A stretch of 64,000 nucleotides of DNA, taken from NCBI GenBank assembly GCA_946902985.2, contig OX336389.2, positions 338,370,444-338,434,443 of the forward strand, written 5' to 3'. The notes under the pieces are model-generated. The model was not told where the DNA came from and searched no databases. It worked only from the letters and a program-made list of their open reading frames with translations. This document shows positions 12,684 through 25,054 of this stretch, piece by piece (positions within the stretch are counted from its first letter, which is position 1; the number at the start of each line of letters is the position of its first letter). A program made the translations under genes and the position numbers. The stretch comes from Meconema thalassinum (taxonomy: Eukaryota; Arthropoda; Insecta; Orthoptera; Tettigoniidae).

Positions 12684-13234
12684 TAGATGTTTGGAATGCT
12701 AGGAGTATTTCTAAGTTATTAACAGTTTTCACATTTTAATTTCGGAAATTTTTAATCATTGTAAAGCAAATGACAGTGTGTTTAACATACATATGTTGCA
12801 TAATAATTTTATTGGATAAGTTAATAATTTGATGTATACGGGATTGAGTTCCAGTGTAGCTGAAGGAGATCTTTTAGACGAAATATGTACTACCACTAGT
12901 GCCATTAGTGTAGGGGAAAAAATTGAAAGGTGGAGAGAATCTCGAATGTAATTCAGAATGTTGTGTGAACCATAACCGACTATGGCTTGCCTAGTCTCCT
13001 CATTTGTATGTGTGCAATTTTTATTTGTGGGGGAGCCTCAAACAAAAGGTATATCTGCATACTCTGGTGGCTCTCCAGAACAAAATAACTTTATTGATAT
13101 ACAATATCAGTAAGTGTGAATTACAGTGAATGTACCAAAACTTGTGACGTTAGTGCGACATGTGTCTAGAGAAGGGAGGATAGCATTTGTAGTAACCACT
13201 CTGAAATGTTTGTAAGTGATGATTATTTTAAGTA
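12684..13234. other. Unassigned intronic sequence
   Basis: No open frame or paired repeat was recognised between the TA microsatellite and the Tigger at 13235. The sequence is AT-rich. Confidence 0.4.
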
Positions 13235-14794
13235 CAGTAGAACCTCATTTACCCAAATCAACTGGGACCAGGGCCGATCTGAGTTAACGAGAATCCGGTT
13301 TATCCAGAGTTTTAAAAAGAAACATGTTCATCACCAAAATATTTTTGATGGAGTTTAGAAATTGTTACACTTTCACCTAAAAACACATACACTGTATGTA
13401 CTGTAATAGCCAATGTATTTGCACTGTATACAATATAGCTACAAGCTAGTCGGTAGTAAAATAGGCAGTGAACTTCTGCTGTCTCAGTTTAGTGTATCGC
13501 TTAAGAGTAGCGCGAACTCTCATCCGCTTTAACATTAGAAGTTATTTGGCAATGTTTCAACTTGACTCTCGAACTAAACCATCAATTTCTTTGTTTGCTA
13601 CTGCTTCTGCGTGGGTCATAACCACAGCTGGTTCATCAACACTGCCTGAATATGAATTATTTTCATTTTCAGTAACACTGCATGATGCAATATTTTCTTC
13701 CTCTGTAATCGGTTTATAACCTCCGTCATTATCGATTTTCAACCGATTGTCAGTGTCTTCATCGATATTTTAAAAAATTTCTATAAAATCTTCTTCCACA
13801 CTTTTTTTTTCTTCTTCTTCAATCTTGTTTTCTGGCAAGTCACACACACCAGACCACAACTTTTTTCACGACTTCATCAAAGTTCCTCTTCCAACCTGGT
13901 CCCAAGCTTCCGCAATAATATAAATAACAGTCTTTACGTTAAAGGATTTCAGCACCTCGACGATACCATGCTCTTCTTCGTTCTCTGCCAGTTGACTTAC
14001 CATTTGCCTTTCGTACACTTTTTTAATTTTTTCTAGAACTCCTTGGTCCATCGGTTGAACAAGAGAAGTTACATTAGGTGGTAAGAACCTCACTGAAAAA
14101 TAATCTTTGACAAGTTCAATGACAGACTGATGTGAAGGTGCATTGTCAATCGGCAAAACCGCCTTGTTGGGAAGGCCTCACTTCGTCAAATATCTTTTTA
14201 CTGACAGCACAAAATTCTGGAAAAACCATTGTTTGAAAATGTCAATAACCATCCAAGCACTTTTTTGCGACAGGCAATGAATCTCTCTTCCTATTTTTCA
14301 ATGCGCGGGGGTATTTAGGCTTCCCTATTATAAAGAGAGGAAGTTTGTGCTTTCCTGACGCATTACTGCAAGCCATTATGGTGAGGCGGTCTTTCCCTTT
14401 TTTATACCCTTTTGCTCAATCTACCTTTGAGGCTAGCATTTTACTCTGCAACATCTGGTAAAATAAACCGGATTCATCGGCATTGTAAACTTGATCTGCC
14501 GACAATTCTTCCTTTTTAATAAAGTCTTCACACTCTTTTTTTTTTTAATTCTTCTGCCGCTTCAACAACATCCTGACAAGTTTTCCGCAGTGATTGTAAG
14601 TTGACGCACTCCATGCCGTTTTTTCCATCTGTCCAACCCAGGGGGATGACAGATCATAGGGAGCGCGTGGGTATCGATAAAGCTCCGCTATAGATGTTCT
14701 GCCAACCAACGAAGAATTAATTTCAGTACTATGTTTCCGTAGTTGGCACTCACCCAATGCTCACACCAAACCGACTGGCGGAAGCGGGAATAGC

Positions 14795-16951
14795 ATGGTG
14801 TCCACAGGCAGGAAAAGTCAGGAATTTTGTTTTTGGTCAGGAAAAATCAGGAAAAAGTGAGAAAAATGGCGTGAATCAGGAAAAAATGGCGAAAAGTATT
14901 AGAAAGTCAGGAATTTTATATTAACCATAACAGTATTTTGTGTTTTACAGCCATATTTTTATGTTACTAGTTCAACTAATGTCTGAAGATAGAAAGCAAT
15001 AACTCACTGGGCATTATAGTAAGTTTCCATTTTTACAGTGTATCATAGTAATAACCTCTTTTACCTATTTTTTGTATGCTTTTTTGGCATTGGCGTAGGG
15101 ATGTGGCGACCCCCATCACTATAGTTTAGGTTATTAAGTATATTGATTTATGTATTACTAGCAACCCGACCCGACTTCGCCTGGGAACAATTATGAATGC
15201 AATACGTGATAAGCTCTTTCTTTTTTCCAATGTCAATGAACGACCAATATCCGTTTTACGTCTTGGCATGATGGGTTAAAATCACTGAGTGGACTATTAA
15301 TTATATTATCCTGGAGATGCATGTGCAACATGTTCTTGTCAGACGTAATTTTAGAATGGCGAGGTGCATGAAACACAAATCCCTCTTCCGTCCAATCTTA
15401 ACTTGACTGTGAATTTTGCGGAACGAAAAGTTCACAGGTGAAATGAAGAAAAGCCGAGTTGCACTTCCAAGGAAACTCCAAACACAACCACTCTTCTCTA
15501 CAGTTTTTAACTCAACACGACTAGACAGTTTGCTGCTGGCTGTATCTGGGGCAATAAGCTCGTCCGCTAGCTAAGCTGTAACTGGGGTGATAGACTCGCC
15601 CCTAGCTAGCTCGTAAACTGTCGCCTCAATAACTGAATGAGATTGTTGGAAGAAATGAAAACTTAAAACTTATAGTAGGCAATGTATTGAAGATCGAGAT
15701 ATGGTCTTCCGGGCTTTTTTTTTAGAACTTTTCATGCTGAACTCATAGTATATAGATATTTTAAACAGTTTGCCCAGCGTAAGCTTGAAAAGCGCACGGA
15801 CGCCGGTTTTTTTCTCGACCTTTTCACTGAATTCGTTAGTGCTTGACTTCCTTTGGTCATAAATAAATAATTTTCTACACACACCTTCCTCGAGATATCC
15901 TTTACAGAATGGTGAAAACCGCATCAAAATCCATTCAGTGGTTCTCGAGATTACCCGTGACATCCAAAAATTGGGGGACTTTTTGTTACACTAAGTAGAA
16001 ATTATATGCCAATCAGTATAATTCCATATAATATAATCCCCCTTCCGTCCAATCTTAAATTGACTGAATTTTGCGGAATGTAAAGTTCACAGGCGAAATG
16101 AGAGTTGCACTCCAGGGAATGGCGAGGTGAATAAAACTCAAATCCCCCTTCCGTCCAATCTTAACTTGACTGTGTTTCACAGGCGAAATGAAGAAAACCC
16201 GAGTTGCACTTCCAGGGAAACTCCAAACACAAGCACCCTTCTCAGAAGTCTTAACTCAACACGACTCAACGTTTTGCTGCTGGATGTATCTGGGGCAATA
16301 GGTTCGCCCGCTAGCTAGGCTGTAACAGGGATGATAGACTCGCCCTTAGCTAGCGCGTAAACTGTCGCCTCAGTAGTTAAATGGACATGGTTGAAAGAAA
16401 TGTAAACGTAAAAACCCTAATAGTGGGCGATGTATTGAAGATAGACATATGCTCTCGCGGACTTTTTTGTAGAACTTATCATGCTGAACAATTCTTACAC
16501 TCATAGTATTTAGATATTTTTAACGGTTTGCCCAGCATAAGCTTTCAAAGCGCTTGGATACCAGGTTCTTTTTTACTTTTCCACTGAAATCGTTACTGCA
16601 AGGCTTCCTTTGATCATAAATAAATTATTTTGTACAAAAATCATCCTCAATTTACAGAATGGTGAAAACCGCATCAAAATCCATCTAGTGTTCTCGAGTT
16701 TACCCGTAACATCCAAGAATCGGGGACTTGGTTTTATACTAAGTAGAGATTGCATTATAATTTACTTTATTTTGTGTTTTAAATGAATAAAGAGGTAATC
16801 GTTGGGTAGCTATGGAGATGGTGGAGGCTGCAAATAAAAAAGATATATATTTGCTCAATAATCCTTTTTTCCGATGTTACGATGACTTCGCGAGTCAGGA
16901 ATTTTGTTGAAAAATGGTCAGGAAAAGTCGGGAAAATTCTGTGGACACCAT
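14795..16951. mobile_element. TIR element with internal duplication, unclassified
   Basis: The termini are exact inverted copies: ATGGTGTCCACAG at 14795-14807 and CTGTGGACACCAT at 16939-16951. The next bases on both sides are rich in the word gtcaggaa(aa/tt). Flanking gaatagc and gaatggt may be a diverged 7-8 bp target duplication, which would suit a hAT-like element. No transposase is present. The interior contains two long direct copies (15354-15975 and 16117-16745) and the phrase actagcaacccgacccgac at 15158. It interrupts a Tigger. Confidence 0.7.
15354..16745. repeat. Direct duplication of about 620 bp plus a partial copy
   Basis: Sequence from gaatggcgaggtg at 15354 recurs at 16117 with an offset of 763 bases. 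It can be followed through aatcttaacttgactgtg, gaagaaaa.ccgagttgcact, ttttgctgctgg.tgtatctggg and gaatggtgaaaaccgcatc. A third, short copy of the first part lies at about 16040-16116. The copies differ by many substitutions and small indels, so the duplication is not recent. Confidence 0.85.
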
Positions 16952-17049
16952 GAATGGTCTGTTTTGATTGATTTTCCTCGTGGTGTTATTGGTTGTTTTG
17001 ATTTGTTCGGTATTTTGATTATTTATTTAAATTGAATTGAGACTTAACC

Positions 17050-17150
17050 ATGCCACTGCAAGGGAGGAAAAATTGCCAAGCACCGGGATGTAAGAATTAT
17101 GATAGTAAGAACAATACGGCAATTTTCATCTTCCTGGTGTTGACCATGTG
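17050..17150 (+). other. Possible THAP-type zinc-finger start
   Basis: A start codon at 17050 opens MPLQGRKNCQAPGCKNYDSKN. A cysteine pair this close to an initiator Met, in the form C-x4-C followed by N, is how THAP domains (P-element and hAT-related DNA-binding heads) begin. The next ligands, Cys and His 35-50 residues on, are not seen in frame, though an intron could follow. The stretch lies in the non-Tigger part of the Tigger interruption. Very tentative. Confidence 0.2.
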
Positions 17151-18486
17151 TAAAACTAGTGTGCAATATGGACTACTCTCGAATAAAAATATAGAGAGAA
17201 TAATTGTGTGCATTTCATCTCTTGTTTGTTTTCTTACCCATTCTCCTTTGCATTGCAATAAAATTTGTGGTTTACGGCTACCGGGAGGGGTGGGTTGCAG
17301 CCGGCATGCTAGGCAAAAAGTGAGGTTATGACAATATAGTGTGTGCATTTGAACAGTTTTCTTTATATTCATCGAATATCCCAACAATTCTGTAGAATAG
17401 GAGATCATTTTTAATTAGCCTAAAGGTGAATTAAGCTCTAAAACGGCATAACTGTGTCCTTCGTAACAAATCTATTGCCAACATTGATATATATCAAAGA
17501 GTACTATTTTCCTATCTGGACATACATTTCTACGCCTAGCAAAAGGTGCAGTTATGTTTGTGTTATCTTCATCAATAATCAATAACTCATCGCAGAACAT
17601 ACTGTTCAATTACGTGTAATGAAGGCTACATTCATATGGCTTTTTACTTTTTATGTTGCCAGACTTGATATAGCGGTACATAGCCTCAGGCGGTGCTCTC
17701 TCTCGGAAATTCTATAACCAAAAGTGACGAATCTGTTATAGTTTACATGATCCTTGGTCCAACCATCCCTGGCTAACTGTAAAACTCGGATCTCCATGGG
17801 GCTCCTGTTTGTTCAAACTCAATGCTTTCTGTTGGACAATGGGTCCAGAAATTGGCAAACCAAGTTTTCTGTCAGCAATAAACCAGGCAAGCAATGCTTC
17901 ATCCAGAGTTTGCATTATAGCAGTTTTTGCTTTACACTGATTATGCAAACTGTCCATAGAAATCGTCTTGAAACAAAAGTCTTCAATGCATTTTCTGTTC
18001 TTTTTCCAATCAGATATGGTCAATGTTCTTTAATGATTATCCTTTATCAATTCTTGTCAATGCTTCCATCCTTTTTTACCATAGTCACAACAAAGTTTTT
18101 AAGTTTCATCGACAACGCGCAAACGAAACACAAGGATACTGTACCTTAACCGTGGCGCTAGGAAAACTCGCAAACACTACCGAGATTGCAGCGCAACTGA
18201 GGAACGTTGTTTCTTGGTCAATGTCAAGTGCGAGGTGCGGGTAGGGGAAGGAGTGGGTTGAGTCACCAGTCTGCTGCGTAACAACAACAGGTGGGGTGAG
18301 TGCAATGAACTCGCCCGCTTACTAGGGAATTTGAGTAATGTACCTACTGAGAATAGCAATTTATCGTCTGTTAAACAAGTCTTTATTTGCTACGGTAATC
18401 AACAATTTTTTTATTATTATTTTATTTTTATATTTTTTTTTCCAAACTGGTCCGGGTTAGAGGTACGGGTCAACAAGGTTTTACTG

Positions 18487-18956
18487 TACCTTAGAAAGTG
18501 TAAATGTGTTAAACTAGTAGGGCACTATGCTGCTGCTAGTGGTAGTTCCTTGCTGAACTGGCTGCTACACAGTGGCCCACCTGCCATGCAACCCCTGAGA
18601 GGCTGTCATGTACAGATACTCTCACTGTGCACACACATTTATAAGGACTTAACAATATCATAGGCAGACTGGTTTCATGCAGTATTTCTATATAGGATTA
18701 TGTCCAAGGTGTCCCTAGTCCGTAAGTGAAGCACTCTTTATCATGTCTTTCTGAAGGTAACGCAAGTTTTTTTATTTAAGACCTACAAGTAGCACTACAG
18801 CCGGTGAATGTACAATTTAATTTGGATTTGGATTCATTTGTTTGTCTTTTAAGTGGTATTCATTTCTTTGATCATCTTTTGTTATTTTTCTCTATTGGCT
18901 AATTAAGATGTTTCTTCCCTTCATATCAGTTCAAGAATGTTAATTTTGTGTTTTAG
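18487..18956. other. Intron sequence before the RING exon
   Basis: No gene or repeat was recognised. It includes T-rich tracts and ends in the ttttag acceptor of the RNF10 RING exon. Confidence 0.5.
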
Positions 18957-19141
18957 AATTTTCGAACGACAGAAGTACTGGTGTGTCCCATTTGCCTATA
19001 CCCACCAAGTGCTGCCAAGATGACACATTGTGGACACATATACTGCTGGTCGTGCATCCTTCACTACCTTGCCTTATCGGACAAACTCTGCAGAAAGTGC
19101 CCCATCTGTTTCGACTCTGTGGACAAACGTGATCTAAAGAG
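18957..19141 (+). CDS. RNF10: RNF10 RING-finger exon
   Basis: A 185-base exon with acceptor ttttag and donor gtaagt. It encodes 61 codons plus two bases. The domain is a C3HC4 RING: CPIC at residues 10-13, an 11-residue loop, C-G-H-I-Y-C, W-S-C, a 14-residue spacer, then CPIC. The surrounding words [21 protein letters not shown] and the closing KRDLK match RNF10 closely and separate it from other RING proteins. All eight zinc ligands are intact. The exon joins the preceding one in phase 0 and the following one in phase 2, where AG|T forms Ser. The RING recruits the E2 enzyme. Both flanking introns are about 10 kb and transposon-filled. Confidence 0.97.
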
Positions 19142-19881
19142 GTAAGTGAGGTTACCTTGTGCATGCTTTGAGCATACCAGATTTACTCTGTTATAGGTAA
19201 AGCCCTGCGCGGATATCCGCAAATTTTTTCGCAATGCAGATCATAGTTTTCCACGGCTGTGTGGATAGCGGATAAGCTGCGGATAATGTTTGGAGTAAGT
19301 TTGCGATTAGTTTTTTGAATACAATCCGAACTTATTGAATATCATTACTAGGACCCAGATGTTTGACATTTCATATTTTTTCAGTTATGTTGTTTCCATG
19401 ACAAATGTGAGATGATGATTTAAGCTAATCTCATTCAAATGATGTCATAAAGCATAATTAACTCTCCAAACTGTAATGGGGTGCAATTCTGGCTGTATAA
19501 CATTCATTTTAAACGTATCACATGACATACTTGGCCTAGGGGACCGACTTGATCCCGAAATGTCTAAATGTGTTACTTTAATACTTTATGCTTTATTTTT
19601 TCCATATTTTACGCCCTCATTAGAGCACTTCGATCAATACAAATACAATTAAGTCTAACAACGGTATTTGGAGATTAGCGCTTCAGCTTCTTCTGCTCCC
19701 AAAATTTCTTCATTCTATCTGACCTGGCTGTCATCTGTTATGGTGCATTTTTCCGTTCAAATGATGTTAGTGTGAATCATAAGTATTTATTCCTTAACAT
19801 ATTATTCTCTTCTCTATTTTTTATTTGGAGCATCGTTAAATTTAACCCATCTAAATCGTGCTTTATATAATAAATTAAATA
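19142..19881. other. Intron start; possible hAT-like terminus near 19200
   Basis: After the donor, the stretch gccctgcgcggatatccgc near 19203 resembles the subterminal palindromes of hAT elements. A partly complementary gcggat...gcggataacg...tatagggcc stretch lies at 24690-24732, on the other side of the Tigger at 19882-24648. If they pair, a decayed hAT-like element enclosed the Tigger. The match is weak and no transposase is present. Confidence 0.3.
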
Positions 19882-20505
19882 CAGTAGAACCTAGTTAACA
19901 CTTTCCTCATTAGTACGTTTTATCGCATATCACGTCATAATTTTAATGTCCTGATTCTTATCTGATGAAAATAACTTTAAAGTACCTCTTTTATCACGTT
20001 GCATATTTTGCCACGCATCGCTTAGTACGATCGCATTTTCGTCAGCCCTGTAAGCATTCTTTGTTCACCTCTAGTGGAATATGACCAATAGCTGACGGTT
20101 GTTGACCAATAGAATGCTTCCTCGATCACTCCACGTGGAAGTCCCGCCCTGGCATAGCTAGTCTGTGTCTCCCACAAGTATCAGTGTCCAAAGTTGCACA
20201 TCTGCACATAGTTCTGTCCAGTCTCGCTGCTTGCTCTTAGTGGCTACGACAGTTTACTACGTTTACATGCCAAACTCAAAACTATTTGAATACGATCCTG
20301 TTTTCAGTACGATGCCCGTTGACATGAGTAGTTTACATAGTGGCCAACCTGCAGTTATGTTGGCAAACTCGTATTTAACAGCAAAACATAAAGGACCCGT
20401 AATTATCTCTTTTTTTTTTTATGGGTTATTTGTTAACATGAAAAACGGATGCGCGGCAGTTTTTGATATCGTTTGTTCTTAACGAGTTTTTGTTCAGTTT
20501 AATAA

Positions 20506-20640
20506 TGATAAAATGTTACTGGTTTTACGTCCCTTTTAACTACTGAACCTTAAAGCTTTTATAGACGCCGGGCTGCCGGAATCTTGCCTCAAATGAGATG
20601 TAACGTACCACAATTTACGTACGGATACACTAGACATTAA
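20506..20640 (+). repeat. Probable SINE fragment
   Basis: The words atgttactggttttacgtccc, gacgccgggctgccggaat and ttgcc follow each other as in a SINE family I associate with large-genome insects. The assignment comes from memory and not from a second copy in this window, and the ends are not defined. Confidence 0.35.
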
Positions 20641-21235
20641 AGGTAAAACAGACAAAAATACAGTAATGCTAAAAACACTTGCAAACAAACTACGCTTATC
20701 AACCCCGACAGGAACACACAGTAATGAAGAATATGGGCAGAAAGTAAAACGAGCAATTTGAGTCTGGCGACACATGACAGTAGGCCTAAATTAGTTTAAA
20801 AATTTAACTCCAGCATACTGAATCACTTTCAATGCGATACACGTTCACATGTTCCTGAACACCAGTTTGGATGCGATACGATCCGATCCCACAATTTTAC
20901 CGTATCAACCTTGGGACTCAATACGATCTGAGTCCCGTTTACATGACGGCATTCAATACGCTAATATGTGTACTCAATTCAATTTGAGTACGCCATATAA
21001 ACGTACTAAAAAAATAGTAGTGCAACTACTTTTTGTCAAGATCGTAAATACCCACCCATTGTGCCTATGGATTTGTGTATTCAGTTCTGAGAAGTAAGAA
21101 CTAGCATTATGTCTCGAGCTAAATGTACCGAATGTTTATGTGACCGAGTAGGCTACTACTTTCACGCAAATACGCATTACACTACCGAAGAAGTTGTGAA
21201 ACCTAGTGATAATTTTGTTGAGTCATATTGAAATA

Positions 21236-21345
21236 ATGGATAGGCCTAAGAAAGTAGTTAAATCATTAACTAGTGATGAGAAAGTGAAAATTCTTGAAGA
21301 AGTAGACAGAAATCCTCACCTTAAGCACGCGGAAGTTGTTTTTAA
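21236..21345 (+). pseudogene. Tigger transposase N-terminus
   Basis: From the ATG at 21236 a basic helix-turn-helix start is read: MDRPKKVVKSLTSDEK, then VKILEEVDRNP. This matches the psq-type DNA-binding N-terminus of Tigger transposases, where KRK..LT..EK..I...VD is the usual pattern. Homology ends at about 21345, after roughly 36 codons. It continues into AT-rich sequence, with an open frame to about 21466 but no conserved domain. It belongs to the Tigger at 19882-24648. Confidence 0.7.
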
Positions 21346-21479
21346 TTTCTTTTTTCTCACACGCATGAGCATGTCTAACCTCAAAAAATACTTTGGTTAT
21401 ATCCAATCGATCACGCCAAAGAATACGGCACTTCTTTTCCACGGAATATCAATAAACACATGTATTTAAGCCGAAATCA

Positions 21480-24400
21480 ATTATACAAAACAAAATATTT
21501 CAACTCTTACTGCAGTATTTAAATTGGAGTATGGTACCGGTATAGTCTCCATCCCATCTAGTGCCGATGTCACAAAAAGTGGAAGCCTCTACCTTCCACT
21601 ACTCCCAGGGCCTCCATGGCCTGTACGGAGTTGGCTATCAGCCATCATGGCTATCACCGGTATAGTACATTTTTCTCTTGTTTTCATTGCTCTCGTTTCT
21701 CTGTGCTGAGTAAACTAGTTCTGTAATACAATAATTCTGTAGGTTGTTTAAAATCGTATATTCGATAGTACTGTCACCGATATCGCATGGCTCTGAGAGC
21801 TCTGGCAACATCGCATGACAGAGAAGAAAGTGACGATGCAAGGGAATGAAATGAGCGCCGAAAATGCGTGAGGAAGGAACCCATATAAGATAAGAATTGG
21901 GAATATAATTTTTGAAGTATCCTGTATGCTGGACTTTACTTATTTATATTACGGAAGTGAGCTGAGGTTGTCACAAGCACGTTATGAGAGTAGTTGACAT
22001 CTTGACTCGAGGAATAGTTCCGGTATATCAAGGAACGTAGAGGGTGCTGATGAACCCCCGGGCGAAGTCTGCTTGGCAAGGTCAAGGCTGAAAGGAAGTT
22101 CACTTCTATATCGTCGGGCTCTGAGGAAGTATAACTTTAATCCTGTGCGGCGTAACAGTATACCGTCAGTAGACTGCACGAGACAGAAGTGTCGGGTTAT
22201 TCTGTAACCCATGAGGGGTATTCTTACGAAGTTTTGCGAAGTGCAGAATATAGCAGGAAAATACGCTGTCATCCTGTACGTGAGCAGTATCGTATTTAAT
22301 AGACATTGAAACCAAGTGTGATAGAAATCTATTGTTACGTCTACTGTATGGGGACATGGTCTGACGTTCTAAAATATTAAAAGGCAGTTTAAGTATAGAC
22401 CGTGGGAACTCGAAGGCTTTTACGAAGTTCGAGAATATTGGAGACAGGCTGCGGTGTTCTGCACGCTTGAAAACAAGCGAGTGTCGCATTTGGCTTTTGT
22501 CTGAACAGTTGATAAGCAAAGGTTGCAGGGTGAGTGAACTCGCAGCAAACTGGATGTGGGCCAAGTCCATATATGGTGCGGCGTTCTAGGTCAAAGGCAA
22601 GCCCAGGTTATTTCGAGACGAGCTCACGTAAAATTATATACGACAACTTGTGTGGCCAGTAATATATTTGCACGCCTACGAATCTATCTTGCTTGGCACT
22701 TTAAAAGGAACATTGAAGTGAATCGCAGAAAGGACAATATGGCTATCAGTGTGTGTCAATGAGAGTTTCGGGATATAAACTGTCGTGACAGAAGTATGGC
22801 CGGCTAGACGATGAACGTAGGGACTGTTACGACGACGTAACGATGAAGACAGGCGATGGGCGACGGAGACCTAGGGGTCGCAAACTGGATCTAGGACGGG
22901 AGAAGGGGAGGTTCCCTGGGAGAACTTGGGACCAATATCCACAGGAAATTCGTCGACGGAACCAAGACCAATGCGATAAAATAATAGGTTATTAGGGACG
23001 TAAAATTCAGGGTTTTTTTTTTGTGATTATTATTATTATGGTTTGAGATATGTGGATGTCTTAAAATATAGTATATGTAAAATGGATTAGTCGGCGTGTT
23101 ACATCGCAGCGTTCTTTGGAGATGGTTTAACTATGATGCCAATGCGTTGTTCAAGCAGTCTAAGCTTAGGGGGAGAAGCATTCACACTTAAGGGTTCACT
23201 TTTTTTTTTTTGCACATCTTGGTAATTATATGAAACATTCTCACACCACGTAAGGTTTTGTTTTCATGATTAAAAACGAGTAGATGCAATTTGTAGCGAA
23301 GTTGAACACAGAAATATGAAATAGGAATTATGGTATTCAAGGTTGTATAGAAATGGAACAGTGTTTGTGAGTCGGAATTAGCATTTAAGAGAGAAGTACA
23401 ATGAAGTTAAATGTTCTTGCTATGACAAGGTAGATAAAGATAAATGGTTATAATGAATGTGACCTAGTTATCGGCCCCTAAAAAATAAATGAGTATGATA
23501 ATTTGAGGTCACTGTAAGTTAAAAAGAATACAGTAAGTCTACAGGCCATCTATACAAATGTTTCTGGAGTATTTGTGAATATGTAATGATCATGCGGTGA
23601 TAGACTGAAAATTGTAAGTTTTATTCTTCATGATTACTGTCAATACGGAACCTGAAATGAATAATATTTCTAATAATAGACTGAAAACCTGAAATTAGGC
23701 AAAATTAGAGATGTGGACATAAAATTCATGGAAGTGAAAAATGAGTGTGGTATCTTATCATAATGTTTCATAAAGGTTTTATAATGCAATGTGATAAATG
23801 TAACAACCAGTACTTTTCAAATGAAGCATAATCGAATGGAAATCTGTTTGAGATAATGAAGGCATTTAATCCACGAGTTAATTTTGTAAATAATTGTGTG
23901 ACACTAGAGACATCCATAATTCTTTACAGTAGAAATTAGGAGGAGATCAAAGGAGATAATATAATTATATTTTTTCTTTTGACATTTTCATAATTATACA
24001 CCTGCTCACATATGGACTTGACAATGGAGAGGTGATTTGATGATTGAAGTAACTATCGTAATAGCAATGTGATTTAACTTACATCTCCGTAAGTTGTATT
24101 ATATCGAACGTTAGGACGCCCAGAGATTTTTGTCCCTGATAATCTATTTTTGCCTTGGCGTTAATGTTTTTTGTTGCACATCAAGACTAAATTCAAAGAA
24201 TCTCCGAATGGAGGCAGATTTCTGTGTTTTATTTTTGTGTATTTCTTGGTGTGGTTTTATAATAAATTGGTGGATGAGTTTTATCTTAACAGCAGAGTTC
24301 TATATCATCTTTGTTTGTTGCTATACTTGGGTGTTAATCGGATCAATTACGAGATTAGCCCAGTCGAACCCTATCCTAATTAAGACTCTGGGATCATTAG

Positions 24401-24590
24401 AATCTTGTCCCCAGACCTCTTTTTTTTTGGCCGGCAGGGTTTTTATGTCATTCGAGTTGTTGGCGTGTTGTGTCGGGCCACTCAATTTGAAGTCAGATTA
24501 TCGGGCAGAGTACGTACTTCCGATTAACGTGTCTTTTACTTTTCCCTTACTGAAACAAGTTAAATTAGGTTTAATTATAATTTTTCAGTA
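21480..24590. other. Unassigned insertion inside the Tigger
   Basis: About 3 kb lacking recognisable protein. Near 21540-21660 the words cttccactactcccagggcc and tccatggcctgtacgga resemble the 3' part of common insect retroposons. 21840-22990 is GC-richer, as in an LTR or a promoter region. The 153-codon frame at 24130-24591 is AT-rich and motif-free. An LTR retrotransposon remnant is possible, but no paired LTRs were found. Confidence 0.4.
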
Positions 24591-25054
24591 GTACGTTTTC
24601 CCGCTTTTTACGTTGTCTCGTGAAAAGCTTACTAATGAGGTTCCACTGTATATTATTGTAATGTCTGTGGATTCGGACACCAAAGGTGCAAATGCGGATC
24701 TGGGCCGGATGCGGATAACGTTATAGGGCCTCCCTTTTTTCCCTCTATTTATATTTCAGAAATTGGGGAAGGGATATTAAAAATTCAGCTATTTTGTATT
24801 TATGCTACACACTATGTGATATGTAATTCAAATTAACTGTTTACATTTTTTTTATCAACAATCGACACTCTGCTAAATCCTGTGCAGCAATTAGTTCACG
24901 AAAAGATGCGTTGTTAGTAAATAATTGGCCTACCGGTACGGCGAATAGCCTATAACTCTTAGCTTCCGTCACAATTTAGCATTTAAACGGGTCACTTTAA
25001 TGCATAATATACTAATATAACAACCCGATAGCAAATTATAATAATATTCTCACA

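Larger units (their letters stand above)
13557..18150 (-). pseudogene. Tigger transposase, interrupted
   Basis: The N-terminal part (18023-17736) holds a CENP-B/Tc5-type helix-turn-helix: DEALLAWFIADRKLGLPISG, then VSQGWLDQ, where homology stops abruptly. It resumes at about 14780 with RFGV. The DDE domain follows: SADQVYNADESGLFYQML (about 14510-14455), then LPLFIIGKPKYPR, the IDNAPSH box at the start of 14156-13866, and a DQVGRGTL segment. An acidic tail lies at 13742-13557. Stops and frame changes occur in the connector, near 14430 and after 13866. The first two catalytic Asp contexts (NADE and DNAPSH) are still recognisable. Confidence 0.85.
13235..18486 (-). mobile_element. Tigger element, transposase antisense
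   Basis: Left terminus CAGTAGAACCTCATTTACCC, right terminus mirrored as ggttttactg, each with a flanking TA (13233-13234 and 18487-18488). Subterminal GGACC/GGTCC words pair too. The transposase reads on the minus strand from about 18150 down to 13557 but is cut by more than 2 kb of inserted sequence (14795-16951, and about 16952-17755 also unlike Tigger). The whole lies in the RNF10 intron. It is an old copy with several frame breaks. Confidence 0.9.
19882..24648 (+). mobile_element. Tigger element with mostly lost transposase
   Basis: Left end CAGTAGAACCTAGTTAACAC, right end mirrored as gaggttccactg. The subterminal word ctcattagtacg on the left pairs with cttactaatgag on the right. TA flanks both (19880-19881 and 24649-24650). 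Only the transposase N-terminus remains (from 21236). The interior between about 21480 and 24590 does not resemble Tigger and probably contains one or more later insertions whose ends I could not define. Confidence 0.85.

Noticed and set aside
21480..24590. LTR retrotransposon
   Set aside because: GC-rich and AT-rich blocks suggested LTR-like structure, but no direct terminal repeats, primer-binding site or gag/pol words were found.
24130..24591. 153-codon open frame
   Set aside because: AT-rich, no motif, full of hydrophobic residues as expected from T-rich DNA, and lies within an unassigned insertion in a Tigger.
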